Shown here: piece by piece, positions 1 to 7,149 of the stretch
How positions within the stretch are numbered: the first letter of the stretch is position 1
Layout: every line of letters starts with the position of its first letter
Assembly: GCA_020026435.1 (NCBI GenBank)
Contig: JAHHQK010000022.1
Location: 1 to 33,769, forward strand
Reading direction: 5' to 3'
DNA length: 33,769 nt
Source: Alistipes sp.
GTDB taxonomy: Bacteria; Bacteroidota; Bacteroidia; Bacteroidales; Rikenellaceae
Notes under the pieces: model-generated
The model's input: only the letters and a program-made list of their open reading frames with translations
The model's database searches: none
What the model was told of the DNA's origin: nothing
Position numbers and translations under genes: made by a program

Positions 1-51
1 TACATGCCTCTCACGCATGACATAGGGGTTCGAATCCCCTATCCACTACCA
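1..51 (+). tRNA. tRNA-Glu (anticodon CTC), 3' part only
   Basis: This is the 3' end of a tRNA cut off by the window start. An anticodon stem (catgc at 3-7 pairing with gcatg at 15-19) encloses the loop ctctcac, whose middle bases CTC read GAG (glutamate). A short variable region follows, then a T arm (stem agggg/cccct around loop ttcgaat), seven acceptor-stem bases, discriminator A and an encoded CCA at 49-51. The D arm and 5' acceptor strand lie outside the window. The amino acid call rests on the anticodon alone. Confidence 0.9.
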
Positions 52-52
52 A

Positions 53-91
53 AACCGAGCATTCTCAAAAAGAATGTTCGGTTATTTTTTT
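53..91 (+). terminator. Intrinsic terminator after tRNA-Glu
   Basis: A 13-bp stem (53-65 with 71-83, one G-U pair) with a five-base loop is followed by seven T at 85-91. It begins two bases after the tRNA CCA end, so it ends the tRNA transcript. Confidence 0.88.
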
Positions 92-702
92 CTACCCGCC
101 AGAGAGGAGGGAGATCGACAAGAAGGAAGCGAGAATCAAGCCCTCTGCCCGTCAACCGGATTCCAAGCAGACACTCCAAAATCCGCACCTCAACGTGCCC
201 AGCCCGCTTTTTATACCGGAAACCCGGCAAACTTTCCCGCATCTATCCAGCCGCCCCATCGGCACCTCTCCAGCCACTTCATCGAGTCACCTCTCCGTAC
301 CCACACTTTTCCCGCACATCCACGCCTACTCCCACTCTTCGTCCATTGCAGGCTTTGCTACGGCAAGATCCCCATAAAAAATCAAAGGAGAAAAGTCTCC
401 CTTCCCCCTTACTCGACTGCAAATTCCGGCCTCCGTCCCTTAGAATCATCTTTCTGATGCTGATGCCAGTGCAGACACCCTTCCTCACCTACACCTTCAT
501 TCCCCCCCTGCGCCGCCATATTTTCCACTCGCCCCCCATCCTAAGCCTGAAAACTCCATTTCCCGCACAATCCATCCCGCGACATCACTCTTCCCGCTGA
601 AATCCCCACAATCGGCATCAACGCTCCGCCTGCGCATCTCCTCACCCGATGCCCGGGCCATCCCTGCCGTTCCACGTCCTCCGCGCAACATTCACCCCCG
701 GG
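92..702. other. Gene-free, C-rich gap
   Basis: No convincing gene is seen on either strand. The open frames here are proline/arginine/serine-rich, lack family motifs, and the longest begins inside the tRNA. The plus strand is strongly skewed to C over G: 28 C against 8 G at 241-300, and 32 C against 4 G at 481-540. It separates two convergent units, tRNA-Glu and rplS. C-rich, G-poor untranslated RNA resembles Rho-loading sequence, but that is only an inference. Confidence 0.6.
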
Positions 703-744
703 AAAAACAAAAGCCGCAATAAATCCCAAAGGATTCATTGCGGC
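703..744 (-). terminator. rplS terminator
   Basis: Read on the minus strand, a 14-bp stem (744-731 with 726-713, one wobble pair) with a short loop is followed by a T-rich run at 712-703. It lies 27 bases past the rplS stop codon. Confidence 0.85.
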
Positions 745-770
745 CTTGTTGATTTGCGGATACGCCCGGA

Positions 771-1148
771 CTATTTCTCCGTGCGAACGACACGCTTCTC
801 TTTGATACGAGCCTTCTTACCGGTGAGGTTGCGCAGGTAGTAAATACGAGCACGACGTACAACACCGAACTTGTTGACCTCGATCTTCTCGATGTGAGGC
901 GAGTAGAGGGGGAAGATACGCTCAACACCCACGCCGTTCGATACCTTGCGGATGGTGAACATCTTGGTCTTACCCGAACCCTTGATCTGGATCACTACAC
1001 CACGGAAGCTCTGGATACGCTCCTTGCTACCCTCGATGATTTTGTACGATACGGTGATCGTGTCACCGGCCTTGAACGAAGGAACCTCTGCCTCCGGCTT
1101 CGTCCACATCTGCTCGTTGACGAGCTTGATGATTGCGTCTTTGTTCAT
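771..1148 (-). CDS. rplS: 50S ribosomal protein L19 (bL19)
   Basis: Ribosomal protein bL19 of the large subunit, located at the 30S-50S interface. The 125-residue product has the family layout: an N-terminal segment containing MWTKPEAEVPSFKAGDTI, a central barrel with RIQSFRGVVIQIKG, and a basic C-terminal part with GVERIFPLYSPHIEKIEV and RRARIYYLRNLTGKKARIKE. The frame stays open for 71 more codons upstream, but homology to L19 begins at the Met at 1148, after an A/T-rich run typical of Bacteroidetes start sites. The gene appears monocistronic, with its own -7 element at 1299-1306 and a terminator at 703-744. It is divergent from surE. Its leader of about 140 nt is long enough to hold autoregulatory structure, as known for several ribosomal protein leaders. 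Confidence 0.97.
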   Translation of the reverse strand: MNKDAIIKLVNEQMWTKPEAEVPSFKAGDTITVSYKIIEGSKERIQSFRGVVIQIKGSGKTKMFTIRKVSNGVGVERIFPLYSPHIEKIEVNKFGVVRRARIYYLRNLTGKKARIKEKRVVRTEK

Positions 1149-1292
1149 TTTTGAAATGATTTTTTTACGTTTTACATTCAACATTCCCGCTGTGTTCCAT
1201 CTACCATACGCACCGCTTGATCCGTAATCCCGCCCGCGAAACCCGGGCCCGTGATGTAGCACCCAATGAAAGAGGTTGATATGCACCTTTTG
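1149..1292 (-). promoter_or_regulatory. Long rplS 5' leader, possible r-protein autoregulatory RNA
   Basis: About 140 nt separate the predicted transcription start (about 1292) from the rplS start. On the minus strand this leader contains CATTGG (1268-1263), TCACGGG (1254-1248) and a GC-rich segment at 1250-1232 that can fold. Long structured leaders in front of ribosomal protein genes often bind the encoded protein. I cannot match this one to a known L19 leader family by eye. Part of it resembles the leaders at 4578-4641 and 16423-16486. Confidence 0.35.
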
Positions 1293-1298
1293 GGACGG

Positions 1299-1306
1299 CA
1301 AAGGTA
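1299..1306 (-). promoter_or_regulatory. rplS promoter -7 element
   Basis: On the minus strand this reads TACCTTTG, an exact match to the Bacteroidetes TAnnTTTG box. It sits in an AT-rich stretch. I see no clear -33 TTG at the usual distance. Confidence 0.65.
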
Positions 1307-1431
1307 AGAATAAAAAATGAACTTTTTCCCTTTTCCCCGAAAAATTATGCGTCAGCGGCAATTTATCCGCCCGATTTCCTCAATATCGGGAGCAAATCAC
1401 CCGTCGGATCACAGGAAAACTTCGTTTTCAC

Positions 1432-1462
1432 TTGCCACGGCCCGCAGCTTTGAGTATATTTG
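1432..1462 (+). promoter_or_regulatory. surE promoter (-33 TTG / -7 TATATTTG)
   Basis: TTG at 1432-1434 is followed after 20 bases by TATATTTG at 1455-1462. Both elements and their spacing match the Bacteroidetes housekeeping promoter. It lies 66 bases before the surE start. Confidence 0.75.
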
Positions 1463-1528
1463 TCCTCTAAAAAATTTGAAAAACACTGAGGGGATACCGC
1501 CTTCCCCATCCAAACACGAAAAAAAGAC

Positions 1529-2308
1529 ATGGAAAACAAACGACTGATATTGGTCACCAACGACGACAGCATCCTCTCCAAGGGCTTCACCGCCGCCATC
1601 GAGGTCGCCCGCCACTTCGGCGAGGTGGTCGCCATCGCCCCCGAGACGGTGCAGAGCGGCATGAGCCAGGCCATCACGATGTACTCGCCCCTGTTCCTGC
1701 GCAAGGTGCGGGAAGAGGCCGGAGTCACCGTCTACGGATTCACCGGAACGCCCGTCGACTGTGTGAAGATGGCCTTCGACCACCTGCTCCGCGACCGGAA
1801 GATCGATCTGGTGATCTCGGGTATCAACCACGGCTCCAACGCCGCCGTCAACGTACTCTACTCGGGCACGATGGGCGCGGCCATCGAAGGCAGCTTCTAC
1901 GGATGCCCCTCGGTGGGTCTCTCGCTCACGGACCACGGCGAGGATGCCGACTTCGAAGCCTCGATCCTGTGGGGCAAGCGCATCATCGCCGATCTGGTGC
2001 ACCGCATCGACGAGATCGAGCTGCCCCTGTGCCTGAATGTCAATGTCCCCGTCGGCCGCCCCGAGCAGATCCGCGGAATGCGTCTCTGCCGCCAGAACAA
2101 GGGCTACTGGCGCGAGGAGTTCTTCCACCACGAAGATCCCCGCGGCCGCGACTACTACTGGCTCACGGGCGAGTTCATCAACCGCGAACCCGAAGCCGAG
2201 GACACCGACGAGCGGGCTTTGGCCGAGATGTATGTGTCGGTAGTGCCCGTCCAGGTCGATCTGACGGACTACGGACAACTGGAAAAGCTTGGAAATATTC
2301 TAAAATAA
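1529..2308 (+). CDS. surE: 5'/3'-nucleotidase SurE
   Basis: SurE removes phosphate from nucleoside 5'- and 3'-monophosphates in the cytoplasm, using a divalent metal. The 259-residue product has the family's metal-site pattern: N11-D12-D13 in the first strand (LVTNDDS), S43 in the loop PETVQSGMSQ, and N100 in SGINHGSN. It also has the conserved FTGTPVDCVKMA and YSGTMGAAIEG segments. Its length is normal for SurE. The ATG at 1529 follows an A-rich leader. The next gene is a two-component kinase with its own promoter overlapping the surE 3' end, so surE looks monocistronic. In many Bacteroidetes lpxB is said to follow surE; it is absent here. Confidence 0.95.
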   Translation: MENKRLILVTNDDSILSKGFTAAIEVARHFGEVVAIAPETVQSGMSQAITMYSPLFLRKVREEAGVTVYGFTGTPVDCVKMAFDHLLRDRKIDLVISGINHGSNAAVNVLYSGTMGAAIEGSFYGCPSVGLSLTDHGEDADFEASILWGKRIIADLVHRIDEIELPLCLNVNVPVGRPEQIRGMRLCRQNKGYWREEFFHHEDPRGRDYYWLTGEFINREPEAEDTDERALAEMYVSVVPVQVDLTDYGQLEKLGNILK

Positions 2309-2319
2309 AACTATCTTTG
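2289..2319 (+). promoter_or_regulatory. Promoter of the kinase/regulator operon
   Basis: TTG at 2289-2291 and TATCTTTG at 2312-2319 are separated by 20 bases, matching the Bacteroidetes promoter. The -33 lies inside the last codons of surE and the -7 just after its stop. It implies a 5' leader of roughly 230 nt before the kinase start. Confidence 0.72.
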
Positions 2320-2556
2320 TAAGGATCGGATTTCCTCGTCGGGACAAGGCGCACACCGCCTCCGCCCGCGTCCCCGTCCGCCCCAAGCTCCCCGAAGCCG
2401 CCCGGGGCCTGCATCCTGCAGCCACTTGAAGCCCGCAGCCCGCCTGCGCCCCAAAAGCGAAACACAAGGGTAACGACCAAAGGGCTGAGGGCAAAGTCCG
2501 GGACCCAGAAAGCGAAAAAACAGAAGACCGATCCACTCTAAAAAAACGAATACGCC
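2320..2556 (+). other. Long ATG-free leader before the kinase gene
   Basis: This GC-rich stretch lies between the -7 box at 2312-2319 and the kinase start. It contains no ATG and no recognisable ORF. Several GC-rich inverted segments are present, but I could not define one dominant fold. It may be an unusually long untranslated leader or may hold an unrecognised RNA. Confidence 0.4.
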
Positions 2557-3525
2557 ATGCTGATCAAGGTTTTACTCATCATCTCCATCCTCATTCAGAC
2601 CATCGCCACGGTCTATGCCCTGCGGCTGGTACGCACCACCAAGTACAACTCCGTGTGGATTCTCTTCATCATCGGATTCTCGCTGCTGTCGGTCGAGCGG
2701 CTCTCCCAATTCATCGTCGCCGACGAGGGCAGCTATCTGGAGCATTGGTGGATGGCCTACCTGGGGGTGGTGATCTCGGTGTGTCTGTCGATCGGTGTGA
2801 TGTATGCCCACAAACTCTTCAAATACATCGGTCGGCTGACCCGTCAGCGCCAGATGCTCAACAAACGCATCCTCACGGCCGTGCTGCGTACCGAGGAGAA
2901 GTCGCGTTCGCGTTTCTCGAAAGAGCTGCACGACGGTCTGGGTCCTCTGTTGTCGTCGGCCAAGATGTCACTCTCGGCCCTGGCCCGCGAGGAGCAGAAT
3001 GCCGAGCAGAAGGAGATCATCGCCAACACGAGCTATGTGATCGACGAGGCGATCCGCTCCCTGCGCGAGATCTCGAACAACCTCTCGCCCCACGTGCTGA
3101 ACGACTTCGGACTGGCCCGCGGCGTGCAGAACTTCATCGACAAGAGCATCGCGATGCACAACACCAAGATCCGCTTCTCGACCAACCTCCGTTCGGAGCG
3201 TTACGACACCGATGTCGAGGTGATCATCTACCGCGTGATCTGCGAGCTGATCAACAACTCGATGAAGCACTCCGGATGCACGGCCATCAACCTCTCGCTG
3301 GCCCAGAACGGCGCGGAACTTGCACTGGACTACACCGACAACGGATGCGGGTTCAACCCTGAGGCCATGATGGATTGCGGCATGGGACTTTCAAACATCT
3401 CCTCGCGCATCAACTCCCTGGGCGGCTCGGTCGACATCAAGTCGGCCAAGGGCAAGGGTATGCGTGCGGCCATCCGCATCAACACCAAGGGCGAGATGAT
3501 CCCGACCGGCAAAAAACACGAATAA
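2557..3525 (+). CDS. NarL/DegS-class sensor histidine kinase (HisKA_3)
   Basis: Membrane-bound sensor kinase of 322 residues that should pass phosphate to the regulator encoded next. Three hydrophobic helices (about 3-25, 33-53, 67-86) make a small sensor with no large external domain. A coiled stretch (about 90-118) leads to the HisKA_3 dimerisation box, FSKELHDGLGPLLSSAKMSL, with phospho-acceptor H125. The HATPase domain shows the N box ELINNSMKHS (N233/N234), G1 DNGCGF (D261) and G2 GMGLSNI. This is the NreB/DegS/LiaS class, which pairs with LuxR-type regulators. The gene ends ten bases before the regulator, so the two are co-transcribed. The stimulus cannot be read from the sequence. Confidence 0.93.
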   Translation: MLIKVLLIISILIQTIATVYALRLVRTTKYNSVWILFIIGFSLLSVERLSQFIVADEGSYLEHWWMAYLGVVISVCLSIGVMYAHKLFKYIGRLTRQRQMLNKRILTAVLRTEEKSRSRFSKELHDGLGPLLSSAKMSLSALAREEQNAEQKEIIANTSYVIDEAIRSLREISNNLSPHVLNDFGLARGVQNFIDKSIAMHNTKIRFSTNLRSERYDTDVEVIIYRVICELINNSMKHSGCTAINLSLAQNGAELALDYTDNGCGFNPEAMMDCGMGLSNISSRINSLGGSVDIKSAKGKGMRAAIRINTKGEMIPTGKKHE

Positions 3526-3535
3526 CACGAAAAAA

Positions 3536-4171
3536 ATGGAATATCGCATAGCACTTGTCGACGACCACAGCCTGTTCCGCAACGGACTGAAGAGCATTCT
3601 GGAGCGTTACGCCAAATGCCACGTGGTGGCCGAGGCCGCCGACGGAGAGGAATTTCTGGAGATGGTCGACACGCTGAAGGCCGACGTCGTATTCATGGAC
3701 TTCGCCATGCCGGGACTCGACGGCGCGCAGACCACCGAACGCGCCCTGGCCCGACGTCCCGATCTGAAGATCATCACCCTGTCGATGTTCGGCGACGAAA
3801 ACTACTATTCGCGCATGGTCGAGGCGGGGGCGTGCGGATTTCTGCTGAAGGATTCCGACATCAGCGACGTGGTGGAGGCCATCGAGACGGTGACCGCAGG
3901 CGGCAGCTACTTCAGCCCCTCGCTGCTGAGCTCGCTCACGGGTCGCATGCGCACCCGCAAGGACGACGACGACGAGCAGCTCTCCCAGCGCGAACGCGAG
4001 ATCCTGGTGGCAGTCTGCCGGGGTCTGTCCAATCAGGAGATTGCCGACGAGTTGTTCATCTCGAAACGCACGGTCGACAAGCACCGCGCCAACATACTCG
4101 AAAAAACCGGATGCAAGAACACCGCCTCGCTGGTTGTCTTTGCCATCAAGAACCACATCGTCGAGATCTGA
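3536..4171 (+). CDS. NarL/FixJ-family response regulator (REC + LuxR HTH)
   Basis: DNA-binding partner of the upstream kinase, 211 residues. The receiver domain (about 2-120) has the acidic pair D9/D10, phospho-acceptor D55 in FMDFAMPGLDG, and the conserved lysine in GFLLKDSD near residue 106. The C-terminal LuxR/GerE helix-turn-helix (about 145-205) reads LSQREREILVAVCRGLSNQE then ISKRTVDKHRANILEKTG, the usual four-helix pattern. Its targets are unknown. A nearby gene could be controlled by it, but no repeated operator is evident. A strong terminator closes the two-gene operon. Confidence 0.94.
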   Translation: MEYRIALVDDHSLFRNGLKSILERYAKCHVVAEAADGEEFLEMVDTLKADVVFMDFAMPGLDGAQTTERALARRPDLKIITLSMFGDENYYSRMVEAGACGFLLKDSDISDVVEAIETVTAGGSYFSPSLLSSLTGRMRTRKDDDDEQLSQREREILVAVCRGLSNQEIADELFISKRTVDKHRANILEKTGCKNTASLVVFAIKNHIVEI

Positions 4172-4211
4172 TCCCCGCACCTTGCGCCGACATTCGGATC
4201 CGACAACCCTA

Positions 4212-4245
4212 CCCCGCCTCTTTCCACCAGGGCGGGGATTTTTTT
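4212..4245 (+). terminator. Terminator of the kinase/regulator operon
   Basis: CCCCGCC at 4212-4218 pairs with GGCGGGG at 4231-4237 around a 12-base loop and is followed by seven T at 4239-4245. Confidence 0.88.
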
Positions 4246-4446
4246 GTTCCACAAGCCCCACGTCCTACCCGTCGGCAGACCGCCCCTCCATTCCCGCTCG
4301 CTCCCCGAATCTCCGCCGCCAAAGGCCTCCCGCAGGCTGACCCGCCTTTAAGAACACTCGCCCCACCCCGGCGGGCGAAAAAAACGGGCGAGAATCCTTG
4401 TTTTTAAAAAATTTACATTTAGATACCCCATCTTCACCCGGGAATT

Positions 4447-4476
4447 TTGCAAATCTCTAAAAAAGCCGTAATTTTG
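4447..4476 (+). promoter_or_regulatory. Promoter of the leader ORF / lysO unit
   Basis: TTG at 4447-4449 and TAATTTTG at 4469-4476 are separated by 19 bases, a close match to the Bacteroidetes consensus. Transcription should start near 4483, giving a leader of about 250 nt before the first transporter gene. Confidence 0.72.
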
Positions 4477-4502
4477 CCGTCGAAATCAAAAAAAACCGAC
4501 TT

Positions 4503-4601
4503 ATGAATCAGCAAATTTGGGGTCTGAGGTTCAAACTCGCCCACAACTGCAACAACTCCTTCGAGGTCATGCGGATACACTGGTTCAGCGGATTCATCTG
4601 A
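4503..4601 (+). CDS. Candidate 32-codon leader ORF (uORF) before lysO
   Basis: A short frame opens with ATG 26 bases after the -7 box and stops with TGA. The peptide starts MNQQIWGLRFK and ends MRIHWFSGFI. It has no recognised family and no signal peptide. It is placed like a leader peptide: alone between a good promoter and the LysO pair, with a GC-rich hairpin (4615-4641) 13 bases past its stop. A second short ORF in the same position before the MATE gene (16372-16455) also encodes His-Trp, and the DNA around both His-Trp codons is similar. The conserved part may therefore be RNA rather than peptide. Translation is unproven. Confidence 0.35.
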   Translation: MNQQIWGLRFKLAHNCNNSFEVMRIHWFSGFI

Positions 4602-4614
4602 TCGCCTGCTTCCT

Positions 4615-4641
4615 GCGGGGCGGATCGAAATCGAGCCCCGC
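4615..4641 (+). promoter_or_regulatory. Hairpin downstream of leader ORF (possible attenuator)
   Basis: GCGGGGC at 4615-4621 pairs perfectly with GCCCCGC at 4635-4641. The 13-base interior can form a further TCG/CGA mini-stem. No T run follows, so it is not a plain terminator. It could control translation or processing of the transporter message. Confidence 0.4.
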
Positions 4642-4732
4642 TGTGACGACCACCGACATATAGTAAATTTAACGTCAAACCCCGAGAGCCATCCCACGGG
4701 TATTGCTTTCGTGTGATTTTACAGAACGAATT

Positions 4733-5017
4733 ATGTTAATAATTTTAGGACTTTTGTGCCTGGGAACGATCATCGGTTACCTGTTCCGCGACACAAACTA
4801 TTTCAAGAAGGCCGATCAGACTATTTCCTACACGATTTTCGTGATGTTGTTTATTTTCGGAATCACGATCGGCGCCAACAAGTCGATTTTGAATAACATC
4901 GGCACCTTCGGTATGCAGGCCGCCCTGATCGCCGTCCTCGGAATCCTGGGCAGCGCCATCGCATCGTATTTCGCTTACAAACTCTATCAAAAGAACGCAA
5001 AGGAAAATGAAAACTAA
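4733..5017 (+). CDS. LysO-family transporter, N-terminal half
   Basis: Inner-membrane protein of 94 residues with three hydrophobic helices (about 2-18, 32-48, 58-84). It includes the FGITIGANKSIL segment typical of the DUF340/LysO N-terminal region. In Escherichia coli LysO is one protein that exports lysine; here the family is split over two genes, which I recall as the usual Bacteroidetes arrangement. The frame could start at a TTG at 4703, but the ATG at 4733 begins directly with a hydrophobic helix. Its last 11 bases overlap the start of the second half, which suggests translational coupling and a two-subunit transporter. The lysine substrate is inferred from family membership. Confidence 0.8.
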   Translation: MLIILGLLCLGTIIGYLFRDTNYFKKADQTISYTIFVMLFIFGITIGANKSILNNIGTFGMQAALIAVLGILGSAIASYFAYKLYQKNAKENEN

Positions 5018-5630
5018 TATCATCGTAGTCATTTGTTTCGTTGCCGGCATCGCCTGCGGCATATTCTTCGGCGACACCCTCATGGAGCATATCGAGGGTA
5101 TTCCGATCTACATACTCTACGCCCTCCTCTTCCAGGTGGGCCTGAACCTGGGGGCCAACACCGAGCTGGGATCCCTCAAGCAGAGCATGAGCCCCATCAC
5201 GCTGATGCTCCCCGCATTCACCATGGTCGGTACGCTGCTGTTCACGGCCCTGGGCGGATTCCTCCTCTCGTCGTGGAGCTCGTTCGACTGCATGGCCGTA
5301 GGTTGCGGATTCGGGTACTACTCCCTCTCGTCGATCCTCATCATGCAACTCAAGGAGGTGTCGTCGGGCATCGAGATCGCCTCGCAGCTCGGAGCCATCG
5401 CCCTGCTGGCCAACGTTATGCGCGAAATCCTCGGTATGCTGGGCGCACCGCTCTACGTGTCGCTGTTCGGCAAATTCGCCTCGGTATCGGCAGCGGGAAG
5501 CCCCTCGATGGACGTCTGTCTGCCGATGATCAGCCGCTATTCGGGCGAGAAGTTCGTGCCCATCGCCATCATCCACGGCATCGTGCTCGACATGAGTGTT
5601 CCGATCCTGGTGCCCCTGCTCTGCCAGTAG
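5007..5630 (+). CDS. lysO: Lysine exporter LysO-family protein, C-terminal half
   Basis: Inner-membrane protein of 207 residues with about six hydrophobic segments. It shows family-type motifs such as FQVGLNLGAN, GCGFGYYSLSSILI, GAIALLANVMREI and AAGSPSMDVCLPMI. The ATG at 5007 lies inside the 3' end of the preceding gene (11-base overlap), so the two halves should be made together and form one transporter. No lysine riboswitch is recognisable upstream. The unit instead has a promoter, a short ORF and a hairpin. A strong terminator at 5668-5703 ends it. The lysine-export role comes from the family, not from this sequence. Confidence 0.86.
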   Translation: MKTNIIVVICFVAGIACGIFFGDTLMEHIEGIPIYILYALLFQVGLNLGANTELGSLKQSMSPITLMLPAFTMVGTLLFTALGGFLLSSWSSFDCMAVGCGFGYYSLSSILIMQLKEVSSGIEIASQLGAIALLANVMREILGMLGAPLYVSLFGKFASVSAAGSPSMDVCLPMISRYSGEKFVPIAIIHGIVLDMSVPILVPLLCQ

Positions 5631-5667
5631 CCTGGGGGGGGAACACCCCACACATACAGACACAAAA

Positions 5668-5703
5668 AATCTCCGATCCGAAAGCCGGATCGGAGATTTT
5701 TTT
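5668..5703. terminator. Bidirectional terminator between lysO and cls
   Basis: A perfect 13-bp stem (5668-5680 with 5686-5698) with a five-base loop. T runs follow on the plus strand (to 5703), and on the minus strand the A run at 5664-5669 supplies the matching tract. It sits between convergent genes and can serve both. Confidence 0.88.
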
Positions 5704-5739
5704 ATCTCTTCAGAAACAGACCTGTCGGTCGCATCCGCC

Positions 5740-7149
5740 CTACATCAGCGGGGCAAAAAGCCTCATGAAGGATTCGCCCCAGCGTCTCCACCTCGACCGG
5801 TTGAACCACTCGGCGGGGGTGACCCAATGGCAGTGGCGGGCATCCTCCTCGTAGATGCGGCTCATGCGGCCCGTGAAGTCGCGGTCGTAGACATAGGCGT
5901 TGACCTCGAAATTATGCTCGAAACTTCTGAAATCCATATTGGCCGATCCGCACACGGTCAACTCGTCGTCGATGATCAGCAGCTTGGAGTGGAGGAACCC
6001 CGGTTCGTAGAACAGGATCTTGACCCCGGCCTGCATCATGTCGTCGAGGTAGGAGTGCGAGGCCAGGTTCACCGTCCGCACGTCGGACCGCGCGGGGAGC
6101 ATCAGCCTCACGTCGACCCCCGCCAGGGCAGCCTCCTGGATCGCCGAGTTGAGTACGTCGGTGGGCAGGTAGTAGGGCGTCTGAATCCACACCCGCTTCT
6201 GAGCCCGCGAGATGGCGAAGCTGTCGGCCTGCATCAGTATGCGCCACTTGCCGAAAGGCCCTCCGGCAACGACCTGCATCAATCCCGAGGTGAAGGCCTC
6301 GGATTTGGGGAAATACTCCGCACCGGTGATGTTGCAGCGCGTCGTGGCCGACCAGTCGCTCAGGAAAGCCACCTGCAGGCCCGCCACACCACGGCCCTCG
6401 ACCCGGAAGTGGGTATCACGCCACGTACCCCACCCCGACCCGTAGACATAGCGGTCGGCGATATTCATGCCGCCCATGAATCCCACGCGGCCGTCGATCA
6501 CGACGATCTTGCGGTGGTTGCGGTAGTTGAACTTGCTGGTCAGCAGCGGGAACTTGACGTGGAGGAACGAATAGACCTCGATCCCCTCGCGGCGCATCTC
6601 GTCGAAGAAGGAGCGTTTCACGCCGTGGCAGCCCATATCATCGTAGAGGATACGGACCTGTACCCCCTCGCGCACCTTGCGGATCAAGGCATCACGCAGG
6701 CTGCGGCCCGTCTTGTCATCGCAAAAGATGTAATATTGCAGATGGATGTGGTGGCGTGCGCGGGAGATCTCCTCCAGCAGGGCCTCCATCTTCTCCCGCC
6801 CGTCGACATAGGGTGTAAGGCGGCTGCCGTAAAGCGGCACGGAGTGGTTGGTATTGGCCAAAAGGCGGATCAGCGGCTTGTAATTCGCCGGAAGGTCGGT
6901 CTCGGTCTCCACTTCCTCGAGCTGCATGGTGATCCGCTTGCGCGTGCGGTGGGAGATGATGCGCAATTTGGAGAGGTTCTGTCCGAAGAAAAAGTAAAAG
7001 ACCAGACCTACACCCGGGGCCAGCATCAGGACGATGATCCAGGGCACGGTCTTCAGCGGATTGCGGTTGTCGGTGATGACGACCAACACCACACCGATGA
7101 TCGTGAGCGTGTAGATCACAAGAAATATGGATGTGAGAATCTCCTGCAT
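5740..7149 (-). CDS. cls: Cardiolipin synthase (phospholipase D superfamily)
   Basis: Makes cardiolipin from phosphatidylglycerol at the inner membrane. The 469-residue product starts with two hydrophobic helices (about 4-26 and 34-56), followed by two phospholipase D catalytic repeats. The HKD motifs are H212-x-K214-x4-D219 in NHRKIVVIDG and H387-x-K389-x4-D394 in HSKLLIIDD. Downstream companions GGMNIADRY and GSANMDFRSFEHNFE are the usual active-site Asn/Ser residues. Length and layout match bacterial ClsA-type enzymes. The gene lies 214 bases downstream of the DUF4837 gene on the same strand. I see no clear -7 box just before it, so it may be read from that upstream gene. Confidence 0.95.
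   Translation of the reverse strand: MQEILTSIFLVIYTLTIIGVVLVVITDNRNPLKTVPWIIVLMLAPGVGLVFYFFFGQNLSKLRIISHRTRKRITMQLEEVETETDLPANYKPLIRLLANTNHSVPLYGSRLTPYVDGREKMEALLEEISRARHHIHLQYYIFCDDKTGRSLRDALIRKVREGVQVRILYDDMGCHGVKRSFFDEMRREGIEVYSFLHVKFPLLTSKFNYRNHRKIVVIDGRVGFMGGMNIADRYVYGSGWGTWRDTHFRVEGRGVAGLQVAFLSDWSATTRCNITGAEYFPKSEAFTSGLMQVVAGGPFGKWRILMQADSFAISRAQKRVWIQTPYYLPTDVLNSAIQEAALAGVDVRLMLPARSDVRTVNLASHSYLDDMMQAGVKILFYEPGFLHSKLLIIDDELTVCGSANMDFRSFEHNFEVNAYVYDRDFTGRMSRIYEEDARHCHWVTPAEWFNRSRWRRWGESFMRLFAPLM

Noticed and set aside
4..600. A 198-codon plus-strand frame starting inside tRNA-Glu
   Set aside because: It begins in the tRNA, crosses its terminator, and is a Pro/Ser/Arg-rich product of a C-skewed spacer with no family motif.
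1149..1361. An N-terminal extension of L19 (71 extra codons in frame)
   Set aside because: L19 homology starts at 1148, and the extension crosses the predicted promoter and leader.
2485..2510. A short match to the RNase P RNA core (AAAGTCCGGG) in the kinase leader
   Set aside because: Only about ten bases match. The rest of the RNase P RNA, including its paired 3' half, is absent within the available 240 bases.
4480..4732. A lysine riboswitch upstream of lysO
   Set aside because: The region is too short and shows none of the conserved junction sequence of the lysine riboswitch; the visible elements are a short ORF and one hairpin.
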